Source: CAWFFV01 sp963814985
GTDB taxonomy: Bacteria; Chloroflexota; Ktedonobacteria; Ktedonobacterales; Ktedonobacteraceae
Reading direction: 5' to 3'
Length of the DNA: 64,000 bases
Assembly (NCBI GenBank): GCA_963814985.1
Contig: CAWFFV010000057.1
Location: 186,001-250,000, forward strand
Below, one piece after another: positions 44,625 to 53,937 of the stretch; the first letter of the stretch is position 1; each line of letters opens with the position of its first letter. Below the pieces are notes generated by a model. The model made no database searches and was not told the DNA's origin. It was given only the letters and a program-made list of their open reading frames with translations. Position numbers and translations under genes: made by a program.

Positions 44625-45893
44625 ATGAGCGAGACTACTAAGTCTGCCCCCACTTCTTCTAGCCATTCGGTATCTGCTGCCTCTGTAGAGGCCCCATCTT
44701 ATACGCAAAAGCTAACCTTTGGCCAGATGCTCCGTGGTGACCTGGGCTTTATTCCTGTTTTATTAACATTGATTGCTATCACGATCTATTTTTCAGTTAC
44801 TACTGACGGACTCTTTCTTAAGCCCGATAATCTCTCCAACTTGCTACAAAACATTATTACGATTGGTATCGATGGGCTTGGAGTTACACTTGTTCTGCTA
44901 CTTGGTGAGATCGATCTTTCTTTGGCATCGGTTGGCACACTTTGTGCTGTTGTCATGGGTGTGCTTTCGGAACGTATGGGATTTCCAGCCTGGGAAGCCA
45001 TCCTTGCAAGTTTACTGGTAGGTGCCCTTGCTGGTAGTATCAATGGTTTCTTTGTCGCGGTTTTACGTATTCCATCGTTTATTGTGACCCTGGCTGCCTC
45101 GATTGCTTATGCAGGCTTGCTACTCAATCTGCTTGCAGGTCAGGCCACCTTGATCATTCATGATCCGTCCATCCTCTCCATTAGTGGGAGTGCCTACAGC
45201 TTCCTGCCAGATGTCCTGGGTGTTGGTCTACCAACTCTGGTTTTGATCCTCTATGCAGGTGGCATGGTGCTTGACCAGGTAACACGACAACGAGCGGGCC
45301 TCAGAACAAAACCACTCCTGCAACTTGTTGGACAAATTGTAGTGGCGGCAGTGATTGTCGAGGGGGCAATCGCCGTTCTGGAAAATACACCCGGACCAGC
45401 AGGTACCTACCTGGGTGTACCCAACTCTGCTGCTATCTTCTTCAGCTTGATTCTGATTTTGTGGCTGGTTCTGACCAAAACTAGCTTTGGTCGCCATATC
45501 TATGCCGTTGGTGGCAATGCAGAAGCGGCTCGCCGTGCAGGTATTAATGTGACGGGCATACGTATTGCTGTCTTTACACTATGCTCAACACTCGCGGCTG
45601 TTGGTGGTATTCTCGCCGCGTCACTTGCCAACGCCGTCGCAAGCCAGATCAGTCCGTCGCTATTGCTCGACTCTATTGCGGCAGCGGTCATCGGCGGTGT
45701 CAGTCTCTTTGGTGGGAGTGGTTCCGTGTGGTCTATTGTGTTGGGTGCCTTGATCATTGGTAGCCTGGAGAATGGCCTCGATTTACGTAGCCAGGGATCA
45801 GATGTGAAGCAGATGATCGAGGGAGGCGTGCTCCTACTTGCCGTCATCGTTGATGCTCTCGTCCGTCGTGCTCAGACCCGCAGTGGGCGCTAA
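44625..45893 (+). CDS. Sugar ABC transporter permease (xylose-type)
   Basis: 422 residues with about ten to twelve membrane segments. The cytoplasmic signature AVGGNAEAARRAGINV and the ...LLLGEIDLSLASVGTLCAV segment are typical of RbsC/XylH permeases. The start is four bases after the ATPase stop, so the genes are cotranscribed. With the lipoprotein and ATPase it makes a complete importer. Confidence 0.92.
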   Translation: MSETTKSAPTSSSHSVSAASVEAPSYTQKLTFGQMLRGDLGFIPVLLTLIAITIYFSVTTDGLFLKPDNLSNLLQNIITIGIDGLGVTLVLLLGEIDLSLASVGTLCAVVMGVLSERMGFPAWEAILASLLVGALAGSINGFFVAVLRIPSFIVTLAASIAYAGLLLNLLAGQATLIIHDPSILSISGSAYSFLPDVLGVGLPTLVLILYAGGMVLDQVTRQRAGLRTKPLLQLVGQIVVAAVIVEGAIAVLENTPGPAGTYLGVPNSAAIFFSLILILWLVLTKTSFGRHIYAVGGNAEAARRAGINVTGIRIAVFTLCSTLAAVGGILAASLANAVASQISPSLLLDSIAAAVIGGVSLFGGSGSVWSIVLGALIIGSLENGLDLRSQGSDVKQMIEGGVLLLAVIVDALVRRAQTRSGR

Positions 45894-45916
45894 CACTTTC
45901 TAGATAAGAGGTAACT

Positions 45917-46071
45917 GTAACTACTCAGGTCTCTTTTCTAATTTCTCAGCGCCTCAGGCACTTCGCCAGCCGTTTTATGTGAGTGGCAGGGTTTGCGCCG
46001 CAAACCCTGCCACTCACATAAAATGGCGGAAGCGGGCCACCGCAGGTAGTGAGGATAACCTGAGGAGTTAC
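45917..46071. repeat. Family A element, best complete copy (copy 8)
   Basis: Ends GTAACTACTCAGGTC and CCTGAGGAGTTAC. Order: TTTCTCAGCGCCTCAGGC block, then a perfect stem with 24-base arms (45973-45996 and 46000-46023, loop GCC, apex GGGTTTGC-GCC-GCAAACCC), then AAGCGGGCCACCGCAGGTAG. The orientation is opposite to copies 1, 5, 6 and 9. Confidence 0.88.
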
Positions 46072-46091
46072 GGGCATAGGCGTGGACTGAA

Positions 46092-46132
46092 GGGGTGCAG
46101 GGTCTCCCTGCCGGGGCTTGGGGTGTCCCCAA
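46092..46132. repeat. Family B hairpin repeat
   Basis: GTGCAGGG-TCT-CCCTGC, then CGGGGCTTGGGG-TG-TCCCCAA: two stems joined by the conserved CTGCCGG. Related units are at about 1198-1280, 48755-48804 and 49353-49402. The rest of the 46133-46285 gap holds nothing recognised. Confidence 0.65.
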
Positions 46133-46285
46133 TACCTCTTTTCTTTAGTATTGCCGCTGGAAGCGGCACAAAAAACAAGAATGCAGAGGGATCCCTCTGC
46201 TAAAGTCGGTGCCTATGGGGGGTTACAGGTATCTGCAAAGGTATCCTGAAATACAACGGGCGGCAGAAAAAGGGAGGTGTACCCT

Positions 46286-48565
46286 ATGCAATTATTTCAA
46301 GGACGCAGGCGACTTTTTGTGGTTGTGACATTAGCTCTCATCGTTATTATCACACTCACTACCATTTTCATTCCCAGGTTTGTCAACAAGCCAAAATTAA
46401 TCACAGGGGCCGCTCCTGATGGCGATTGGACTTCATCATCCTGGGCACCTTCCAACAATACCATCCTGGGTACTGCCGCCAATACCACTAGCAATGTCTG
46501 GTTCACAGGCTATAATGGGATCGTCAGTACTGTCTTCTATCCTTCAGCAGACACGCCCAATACCACCAGTCTGGAGTTCCTGGTGGGTGACAACGGACAC
46601 ACCTGGGTCAATGAAGAGCAAGCCGATACGACGGCACACACTCAACTCGCTGATAAGCACTCACTGGCATGGCAAACCGTGAACATAGCCAAAAACAAAA
46701 CCTACCAGATCAAAAAGACAATTTACACTGACCCTACACGTGACTCATTGATACAGCAAGTCACCTTTACCGCACTCCAGGGCACACTCGCAGACTATCT
46801 CCTCTATGTCTACTACAATCCTACGCTACACAACAAGGGTGATAAAAATAGTAGCTCGACCCGGAACTACAATGGCAGGACAGTCCTGATCAGTACCGGC
46901 ACTTCCGGCAACCAGGCCAGTGCACTGGCCGCCTCGATCCCTTACCAGGCAGGGATGACCAGTTCAGGCTTCTTCCAGCTCAACGATGGCTTAACCGATC
47001 TCAAAGGATCGACACGCTGTGGGAGTGACAAATGTCCTGATTACACAATGAACTATACCTATAGTTCCGCTACGCAAGGCAATACCGTTCAGACAGGGCT
47101 ACTCGACCTTTCTAACAATGGCGCAATCAATACCTCATCGGCAACATCAATCACTTTTAACCTCGTCCTTGCCTTCGGCCTGACAAATCATGATGTCTCA
47201 GCCACAAACAATGCAGAGAGGACACTGACGGCAACTCTCAATGATACATCTGATATGTTGCATACTTATATCTCTCAGTGGAACAAATTCGATAATAGCC
47301 TGAACCAGCCACCTGCTGTTGGTCACACACCAGCTATTCAGCAGGCTCGCCAGCAAGAATATTACCTGGCAGCAAACGTACTAAAAGCAGCACAGGATAA
47401 GCAGACAGGGGCATTTGTCGCAGGTCTGGGCAATCCCTGGGGTGAATCAAAAGGTGATGATGACACAGGGGGCTATCATCTTGTATGGCAACGCGATATG
47501 TACGAGTTTGCCAGTGCTTTGCTTGTCGCAGGCGATAAGGCTGATCCTCAACGGGCCGTCCAATGGGCCTTTGATAAGCAGCAACAGCCCGATGGTCACT
47601 TTCCACAGAATAGTGATGTCAGTGGAGAACCCTACTGGACTGGTATCCAGATGGATGAACAGGCCTATCCCATCATGCTGGCCTGGAAGTTGGGAATCAC
47701 TGATAGCACAAACTATACGAAGCATATCAAGCCAGCCGCAGACTTTATCGTGGCACATGGTCCTGTAACAGGCCAGGAACGTTGGGAGGAGAACGGAGGC
47801 TATAGTCCTGCCACGATTGCGGCAGAGATCAGTGGACTTATTTGTGCAGCCGATATTGCCCGTATGAATGGGGACACAGCCAGCCAGAAGCGCTATACCG
47901 ATACTGCCGATTTTTACCAGAGCAACGTAGTGAAATGGACATATACCACCACCGGCTCACACGGAAACGGTCACTATTTTATACGTATTGGTAGCACGGG
48001 AAACGCCAATGACGGAGCGTCTATTACCATCGGTAATGGTGGTGGTACTCATGACGAGCGAGATATTGTCGATACCAGCTTCACAGAACTTGTGCGCCAG
48101 GGCACGTTTCCTGCCAATTCACCATACATTACCTCATCACTTGCCGTCGTTGATGCAACAATTCAGCAGACGATCAATGGGAATCACTATTGGTTTCGCT
48201 ACAACTACGACGGTTACGGAGAACATAACGACGGCTCAGACTATGATGGATCGGGGACAGGACGGCTATGGCCTATCTTCTCAGGAGAGCGCGGCCTCTA
48301 CACTGTGGCGGCAGGTGGAGATGCTGACCCTTACCTTACAGCAATGATGGCAGCGGCCAATAGTAGTGGGATGATCCCCGAACAAGTTTGGGACAATCAG
48401 GCACCCTCTGGCGATACGCCCGGTACTCCCACTAAATCAATGAACCCATTAAATTGGGCAATGGGTGAGTACATCACATTGCTTTTCTCCACTGCACAAC
48501 ACAAAATAGTGGATGTTGTACCCATCACCTACGATCGCTACGTTGCCCATACCCACCAGCCCTGA
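46286..48565 (+). CDS. Exported GH15 glucoamylase/glucodextranase-like enzyme
   Basis: About 759 residues from MQLFQGRRR, preceded by GGGAGG. A single N-terminal membrane segment/signal (RLFVVVTLALIVIITLTTIF) is followed by a glucodextranase N-type beta domain (~50-330) and an (alpha/alpha)6 catalytic domain. Motifs: YHLVWQRDMYEFASALL (substrate loop), RWEENGGYSPATIAAEISGL with the general-acid Glu, and GMIPEQVWDNQ with the base Glu. It would release glucose from the ends of alpha-glucans or dextran outside the cell. It follows the sugar ABC operon, which could import the product. Confidence 0.92.
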   Translation: MQLFQGRRRLFVVVTLALIVIITLTTIFIPRFVNKPKLITGAAPDGDWTSSSWAPSNNTILGTAANTTSNVWFTGYNGIVSTVFYPSADTPNTTSLEFLVGDNGHTWVNEEQADTTAHTQLADKHSLAWQTVNIAKNKTYQIKKTIYTDPTRDSLIQQVTFTALQGTLADYLLYVYYNPTLHNKGDKNSSSTRNYNGRTVLISTGTSGNQASALAASIPYQAGMTSSGFFQLNDGLTDLKGSTRCGSDKCPDYTMNYTYSSATQGNTVQTGLLDLSNNGAINTSSATSITFNLVLAFGLTNHDVSATNNAERTLTATLNDTSDMLHTYISQWNKFDNSLNQPPAVGHTPAIQQARQQEYYLAANVLKAAQDKQTGAFVAGLGNPWGESKGDDDTGGYHLVWQRDMYEFASALLVAGDKADPQRAVQWAFDKQQQPDGHFPQNSDVSGEPYWTGIQMDEQAYPIMLAWKLGITDSTNYTKHIKPAADFIVAHGPVTGQERWEENGGYSPATIAAEISGLICAADIARMNGDTASQKRYTDTADFYQSNVVKWTYTTTGSHGNGHYFIRIGSTGNANDGASITIGNGGGTHDERDIVDTSFTELVRQGTFPANSPYITSSLAVVDATIQQTINGNHYWFRYNYDGYGEHNDGSDYDGSGTGRLWPIFSGERGLYTVAAGGDADPYLTAMMAAANSSGMIPEQVWDNQAPSGDTPGTPTKSMNPLNWAMGEYITLLFSTAQHKIVDVVPITYDRYVAHTHQP

Positions 48566-48606
48566 ACTTATGGAAGCTAGCCTTCCTGCCGGAGCACGAG
48601 GTGCCC

Positions 48607-48742
48607 TCGCCACCTGTGGTGGCTCGCTCTCGTTTAATGTGGGTTGCGGTGGTTGCGCCGCAACCACCGCAACCCACATTAAACAACCTGCGAAGCGCCG
48701 TAGGCGCTGAGGGATCAGGAAAAGGGAATTCTGAATAGTTAC
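48607..48742. repeat. Family A element fused to a family B unit (copy 9)
   Basis: Left side: CTTCCTGCCGGAGCACGAGG (family B) runs directly into CTCGCCACCTGTGGTGGCTC. The central stem is perfect: 25-base arms (48632-48656 and 48660-48684), loop GCC, apex GGTTGC-GCC-GCAACC. The right side has GAAGCGCCGTAGGCGC, GATCAGGAAAAGG and CTGAATAGTTAC. Confidence 0.85.
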
Positions 48743-48754
48743 TAAAAGTGGGAG

Positions 48755-48804
48755 GTGCAGGAGGGCGGCCAGCCCTTCTGCCGGAGCGCGAGGTGTCCTC
48801 GCAA
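48755..48804. repeat. Family B repeat, left of the transposase fragment
   Basis: 50 bases: GTGCAGGAGGGC-GGCCA-GCCCTTCTGC stem, CGGAGC linker, GCGAGG-TG-TCCTCGC stem. It is nearly identical (two differences) to the copy at 49353-49402. Confidence 0.85.
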
Positions 48805-48839
48805 TCCAGACCACTTTCCAGGAGAAAAAAAGGTAAACA

Positions 48840-49508
48840 ATGCGTCTGGTGATTGACCTGACGCCATACGAAGAACATGCACAGGTCATTTATATTGGCC
48901 TGTTACAGCATTCACGCGTTCTACCTCTGGTATGGAAGGTGATGCCGGGACAAACCAAATGGGATCAAGGATTATGGGAATGTATTGACAAACTCTTCGA
49001 GCGTTTGGCTCCTCATCTTGGAGAGACCGACTGTACGATCATGGGAGATAGTGCGTTTGGATGTTTTCCGATGGTCCGTTTGTGTCAAAAATATCGGTGG
49101 CACTATCTCTTTCGAATCTGTGAGCAACACACGTGTGAGCACTGGTCCAGTCAAGGCCGTCTTTTGCCAACCTGTCCCGTCTCTGATCTGGTGAACAAGC
49201 CTGGTATGCGGTTTTATGGACATATTCGTTTATGGCAAGAGGATCAAATCGAGACCAATCTGAGTGCCTGCTGGGAGAACAATGAGGAGGAAGCATTGTT
49301 CGTCATTTCCGATCGGCCAGCGTGCCGTCGGCGCATCGCCGACCTATTTCGGGTGCAGGAGGGCGGCCAGCCCTTCTGCCGGAGTGCGAGGTATCCTCGC
49401 AAGACCCACCCACCTCCCACCGCCGAAGGCGGTGTAAAAGAAACATTCAAAGTCCTGTCCAGAGATTCTCGAAATATACATTTCTTCAAAGAATTTGCTA
49501 TAATGTAG
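48840..49508 (+). pseudogene. DDE transposase fragment (IS4-like), 3' end overwritten by a repeat
   Basis: The first ~165 residues are transposase: LVIDLTPYEEHAQVIYIGLL carries the first catalytic Asp, CTIMGDSAFGCFPMVRLCQK the second, then FRICEQHTCEHW and MRFYGHIRLWQEDQIE. The last ~55 residues (VQEGGQPFCRSARYPRKTHP) are translation of a family B repeat, and the C-terminal part with the catalytic Glu is missing. The N-terminal DNA-binding part is also absent. It cannot be active. Confidence 0.8.
49353..49402. repeat. Family B repeat, inside the transposase reading frame
   Basis: Direct repeat of 48755-48804, with GTGCGAGGTATCCTCGCAA at its right end. It interrupts transposase homology. A GCCGAAGGC hairpin follows at about 49421-49433. 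Confidence 0.85.
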
Positions 49509-49541
49509 CATAGACATTAGAATGATTGGTAGGCATTACTC

Positions 49542-49997
49542 GTGTTATATCAAACTTTAAAAAAATGTGTTGGCATCTTCTTTAACACCCTCAACCTGCT
49601 CATGGCAGGAAACTTACCCCCCTTTGTATGCGCATGCGTTGTTGTAGAAGAACAAAACCGTTACCTCGTTGTTGAGCAAACTGATGGTAGCTTTGTCTTC
49701 CCGGCAGGTTTTATGCGCTGGCGTGAACATCCGATGCAGGCTGCGCAGCGCGAGGGCAAGGAGGAAACTGGCCTACAATTGCGCATAGGGAACATAATCA
49801 ATTACTACTCACTGGCAAGTCAGCAATTCGATCAGATGAGCGTGATAAGCATCATCTATAGCGGTGAAGTCATCGGAGGAGAGTTACGAAGTAGTATCGA
49901 AGGACGCCCCTGCTGGGTCCATGAGGACGATTTGCGAGGAAGGATGACGCCCCTCTTCGAAAGCATTCTCGATGACTATCTGCGCCATCGCACATAA
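49542..49997 (+). CDS. Nudix hydrolase
   Basis: 151 residues. A complete Nudix box is present: GFMRWREHPMQAAQREGKEE followed by TGLQL, fitting Gx5Ex7REUxEExGU. It would hydrolyse a nucleoside-diphosphate-linked substrate using Mg2+; the substrate is unknown. Upstream, VCACVVVEEQNRYLVVEQTD forms the first strands. The start codon assignment is uncertain because the ribosome-binding site is weak; it could begin at MAGNLPPF. Confidence 0.9.
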   Translation: MLYQTLKKCVGIFFNTLNLLMAGNLPPFVCACVVVEEQNRYLVVEQTDGSFVFPAGFMRWREHPMQAAQREGKEETGLQLRIGNIINYYSLASQQFDQMSVISIIYSGEVIGGELRSSIEGRPCWVHEDDLRGRMTPLFESILDDYLRHRT

Positions 49998-50004
49998 AAA
50001 TTAA

Positions 50005-50991
50005 CTAATGTGAGAAGCGGCTAAAGAATTGCCAGATGACCACATTTGCATTAATAACATGTGTTGTATTGGGAGAGCCGGGCCATGTATGCCCGCCATC
50101 GCTCACACGATAATGTACGACGATCGAACCAGCAGCGCAATGTGTCCACTGAGTTGCTGTCACATCACCCTTTTGGAAGAAGACATTTGAGCTTGCACTG
50201 CACTTGTTATTATTAAGCCAGACATCCAGGTAATCTTGTACCGCGGCCATACGGGTAAAGGTATTGCCCATATAAGGTGCTAGCTGGTCGGCGAAACCAT
50301 GGATTTCCAGCACAGGAAGGGGTCGTGAGGGTTGACAACCACCAGGGATAGGATAATAGGCACCGGAAACGGTGGCTACAGCCGCAATCTGGTTAGTAAG
50401 AGCACAGGCTATCCGATATGCCATACCACCACCCAACGAAAAACCTGTGATATAGACACGGTGCGAGTCAACACAATAGTTTTTCTCAAGGTAGCTAAGG
50501 AGATCACGGGTGAACTGGATATCATCTGCATCCCCTGTGGGTCCATATGCCCCCACTCCAGCATTCCACGAGGGTGGCGAATCAACCCCTTGCGGGAAAA
50601 CAAGCACAAAGCCAGCCTTGTCTGCCTCTTCATTCATGCGAGTATTGCGTTCCATGATCTGCGATGTCCAGCTATACCCATGATAGTTAATCACAAGTGA
50701 TTGTGGTTGCATCCCATAGGATGGAGGCAGATGCACCAGAAAGGTCCGTTTTAACCCGTCAGAAGTAATGGTTTGTGTGTTATCCCCGGCGTTGTGTTGT
50801 GGCGTGGTACACGCTATATGGGAGGGGATCGACATACCGGGTAGAGCAAGATGCTGCCCAGTTACAGGGAGAGTGATCTTTAGAGCATACAGGACAGCGT
50901 ATAAAAGGATGAAAAGCGCGAGAACGAAGCCGATGATTCCCATAAGACGGCGGATATTCAAGCGATTATCAGGTTTCGTTTTGTCATTCAT
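50005..50991 (-). CDS. Membrane-anchored LpqC/PHB-depolymerase-type esterase
   Basis: About 328 residues from MNDKTKPDN (an in-frame ATG at 51057 gives a Cys-rich leader and is unlikely). One N-terminal membrane anchor (IIGFVLALFILLYAVLYAL) is followed by an alpha/beta-hydrolase of esterase family 1: LVINYHGYSWTSQ, the nucleophile in ITGFSLGGGMAYRIA, Asp in EIHGFADQLAPYMG, His in SDGGHTWPGSPNT. Likely extracellular. Known relatives act on polyhydroxybutyrate or feruloyl esters; which applies is not clear. Confidence 0.88.
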   Translation of the reverse strand: MNDKTKPDNRLNIRRLMGIIGFVLALFILLYAVLYALKITLPVTGQHLALPGMSIPSHIACTTPQHNAGDNTQTITSDGLKRTFLVHLPPSYGMQPQSLVINYHGYSWTSQIMERNTRMNEEADKAGFVLVFPQGVDSPPSWNAGVGAYGPTGDADDIQFTRDLLSYLEKNYCVDSHRVYITGFSLGGGMAYRIACALTNQIAAVATVSGAYYPIPGGCQPSRPLPVLEIHGFADQLAPYMGNTFTRMAAVQDYLDVWLNNNKCSASSNVFFQKGDVTATQWTHCAAGSIVVHYRVSDGGHTWPGSPNTTHVINANVVIWQFFSRFSH

Positions 50992-51183
50992 CTCGTGCAA
51001 CTCTCTATTTTCTCTTACCTCTATGCACTCTCTTTCACACAAAGCACAGTATAGCATGACCTGGAGTTGTGTCGCAAGGGAGGAGGCAGGAGCATTCTTC
51101 TAACCTTCCTACCCCGTTGTTGCGTAGCATGCTATACTCCATGGATTAAGCGTAACAACCAGACTCAGAAAGCCATAAAATCT

Positions 51184-52362
51184 ATGCATTTTACAGAGAC
51201 AAAAGTTTTACGAGTCGATACCCTTCAACCTGAATCATCTATCATCGAACATGCTGCCGCCTTGCTACGAGCTGGAGAGATTGTGATCTTCCCTACTGAG
51301 ACCGTCTATGGGCTTGGTGCTGATGCTCTGCAAACAAGTGCAGTGGAACGTATCTTTGCCGCTAAGGGGCGGCCCTTCTATGATCCCCTGATCGTACATA
51401 TCGCAGAAGAAAGTGCATTGGGGATGGTGGGAACCGACATACCCCCACTGGCACACCAATTGGCACAAGCATTCTGGCCGGGACCGCTCACCCTGGTTTT
51501 ACCCGCGAGTTCTCGTATACCTGAGCTGGTCACGGCAGGCCTGACAACAGTTGCAGTACGTATGCCACGCCATCCCATCGCACTTGCACTGATTCGTGCT
51601 TGCGGATCACCGCTGGCAGCGCCGAGCGCAAATCGCTTTATGCATGTCAGCCCTACAACCGCTCAGCACGCACTGGCAGATCTCAATGGACGAGTACCGC
51701 TTATTCTGGATGCTGGCCCATGTGAGGTGGGAGTGGAATCTACCATCCTTGATCTTTGTTCCACTGTGCCCACAATTCTGCGCCCTGGCGGAGTAAGCCT
51801 GGAAGCTCTGCGGCACGTTCTACCAACAGTACAACTATCACAGAAGATCACTCACAATGATAATGAAGCTCAGCGAGTTCCTGGTCAATTACTCACTCAC
51901 TACGCCCCCGCTATCCCTTTATTTCTCTTCGAGGGAACACCCGAAGCTATGCACATGGCGATGTTAGCAGAAGTACAACAATACCAGACACGCGGTGAAC
52001 GCGTGGGCGTTTTAATAGCGGATGAGGATATCTCTGCATTTCAGGATAGCAGTGCACATATCTACACATTGGGAAGCGCCGCTGTCCCTGAACAGATGGC
52101 TACCCGCCTCTTTGCAGGATTACGCGCACTTGAGGAGGCTGGCGTACAGGCTATTCTCTGCCGAAGCTTTGAGGAGCAAGGACTCGGTCTGGCCATACGA
52201 GATCGTCTACTCAAAGCTGCCGGAAGCAAGATCTTTGCTGCTTGTGACGAGGAGATCTTGAGTGCTCACTTCTGGTTACTGCGGAGATGGCGTATCTTTA
52301 GAGCAATCTGGAGCGAAAGGCGCAGCTCAGGATCTTCAAGTGAGCGTCCTAGTAATTCCTGA
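51184..52362 (+). CDS. Threonylcarbamoyl-AMP synthase, Sua5 type
   Basis: Makes L-threonylcarbamoyladenylate from threonine, bicarbonate and ATP for tRNA t6A37. The YrdC domain (~15-205) shows VIFPTETVYGLGADAL, IFAAKGRPFYDPLIVH and SANRFMHVSPTTA; the Sua5 domain follows (PGQLLTHYAPAIPLFLFEG). The start is MHFTETK; upstream codons are not conserved. The C-terminal ~40 residues after GLAIRDRLLKAAGSKI look foreign and overlap the convergent PucR gene by 97 bases, so a 3' frame break is possible. Confidence 0.93.
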   Translation: MHFTETKVLRVDTLQPESSIIEHAAALLRAGEIVIFPTETVYGLGADALQTSAVERIFAAKGRPFYDPLIVHIAEESALGMVGTDIPPLAHQLAQAFWPGPLTLVLPASSRIPELVTAGLTTVAVRMPRHPIALALIRACGSPLAAPSANRFMHVSPTTAQHALADLNGRVPLILDAGPCEVGVESTILDLCSTVPTILRPGGVSLEALRHVLPTVQLSQKITHNDNEAQRVPGQLLTHYAPAIPLFLFEGTPEAMHMAMLAEVQQYQTRGERVGVLIADEDISAFQDSSAHIYTLGSAAVPEQMATRLFAGLRALEEAGVQAILCRSFEEQGLGLAIRDRLLKAAGSKIFAACDEEILSAHFWLLRRWRIFRAIWSERRSSGSSSERPSNS

Positions 52363-53906
52363 ACGCGTTCAAGGCGATAAAGTAGTGAGTTGCGGTGAAG
52401 ATGCATGATACGGGCTGTTTCGCTGAGGTTGCCGTTGCAGCGAAAGAAGCCTTCCAGGGTTTCGACCAGCGTGCCATCGTTACGGGCATCATGAGCGATG
52501 AGTGGACCAAGCGTTTCTTGATAGAAATCAGTAAGTTCACTCTGTCCATCCAGATAAAAGAGAAGGCGATAGATGCCCAGGCGAGCAAACGAATGGATTT
52601 TCCCTTCACCAAAGAGGCGTCGTCCTATCTCCAGTGCTTGTTGTGCCTCACGCAACGATTGAGGTATCCCCTGCAAGTTTTTGGCAACATGTCCGATACC
52701 GCAAGAATGTAGAGGGAAGTTGGTACCACTTCCTCGACTTTGTAACAAACGCGCATGGACTCGTTCTATGCGCGTGAAAATATTATTTTCACGCTCTCGT
52801 TCATCTCCTCCACTCACATCGAGCTCAGAGAGGGGAATAAGAGCAATAACTCTTCTAAACTCACTTAACACCCAACACGCAGACCATGCTCTTACCAGTT
52901 CATCGCGTAATCGCTTACTCCATTGGGCAAACAAATTAGCCCCTGGATAGTCGGATTCGTGAGAGGCAAGCTCAAAAATAGCCACTACCTGCGGACCAGT
53001 GAGATCATAACCCAGGATACGTGCTCGCACCAACATCTCTTCTGGTTGTTGATAGTGGCCGTGCAGTATATCGGTGAGTGCTTCTACCTGATATCGACTC
53101 TCAACCTCGCTACGTTCACGCTCACGAGCAAACTCCAAAGCGAGAATTGGTGCTATCTGACCTAAAATGAGGCGTTCCAGGTAATCAAAATCACTCTCAT
53201 TGCCAACCAGCGACAGATAGCCCACAACCTCATGACGGATCAAAATTGGTTCTACTACACGCGTTAGCCCTTGCTGATGCAGAACTTCATCCGTTAGTGG
53301 CGTTGAAAGAAGTAACATATCGGTCTGGGCTGGAGGGGCTTGTAGGCGCACAACTTGATGAGCATCCTGTACAATTACCCACTTACCTCTACTACTAGCA
53401 AGATGTTCAGATACCCCTCGTATTCCTGCTCCCTGAACACTTAACTGCATAAGCTGATGAGCAATCTCCGTCGCCTTTCGCTCCATTTCACTGCGAAAAC
53501 TGACGACAAAGGTAATGACTTCCCGTTCAATATCTTCGAGGAGTGCTGACGCAGGGAGGAGAATAAGGGGGATGTGCAGTTGATCAGCAACATTTTTTGC
53601 CTCGTCACCCAAAGCATCAGCGGATCGAGCCGCTACCACAACAGCGGCTATTCCTACTTTATGCAGGCTTTTCAGCAAATTTGCCAAAGTCTCGTCAAGT
53701 CGGCGCAACTGTGAGAGAGTGAGTAGGGCAAGTTCACCCCCCTGAACACACTCAAAGGCCGGGAGACGTGCGCGCATACGACACGCCCATGTCACCCGGC
53801 GCTCTAATCCCCCCGTACCCGCCACCAATTGTGCATCTCGTGAGGCGAGCAGAGTGAGAATATTACGGACAGATGCCGATGAGGTTGAAGGGGGAAAACT
53901 GCTCAT
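52266..53906 (-). CDS. PucR-family transcriptional regulator
   Basis: 546 residues: an N-terminal PucR ligand-sensing domain (VRNILTLLASRDAQLVAG, RLPAFECVQGGELALLTLS), a GAF/GGDEF-like middle and a C-terminal HTH_30 (NLSETARIMHLHRNSLLYRL, ERVQELLGRSLEDPELRLSL). Relatives control purine, amino-acid or GABA catabolism; the target here is unknown, as no catabolic operon adjoins it. Confidence 0.9.
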   Translation of the reverse strand: MSSFPPSTSSASVRNILTLLASRDAQLVAGTGGLERRVTWACRMRARLPAFECVQGGELALLTLSQLRRLDETLANLLKSLHKVGIAAVVVAARSADALGDEAKNVADQLHIPLILLPASALLEDIEREVITFVVSFRSEMERKATEIAHQLMQLSVQGAGIRGVSEHLASSRGKWVIVQDAHQVVRLQAPPAQTDMLLLSTPLTDEVLHQQGLTRVVEPILIRHEVVGYLSLVGNESDFDYLERLILGQIAPILALEFARERERSEVESRYQVEALTDILHGHYQQPEEMLVRARILGYDLTGPQVVAIFELASHESDYPGANLFAQWSKRLRDELVRAWSACWVLSEFRRVIALIPLSELDVSGGDERERENNIFTRIERVHARLLQSRGSGTNFPLHSCGIGHVAKNLQGIPQSLREAQQALEIGRRLFGEGKIHSFARLGIYRLLFYLDGQSELTDFYQETLGPLIAHDARNDGTLVETLEGFFRCNGNLSETARIMHLHRNSLLYRLERVQELLGRSLEDPELRLSLQIALKIRHLRSNQK

Positions 53907-53937
53907 AACTCACACATACAAGAGAAAAACGCGATGA

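Noticed and set aside
1110..48742. CRISPR array
   Set aside because: The repeats are far apart, inverted, of unequal length and lack spacer-like units; no cas gene is present.
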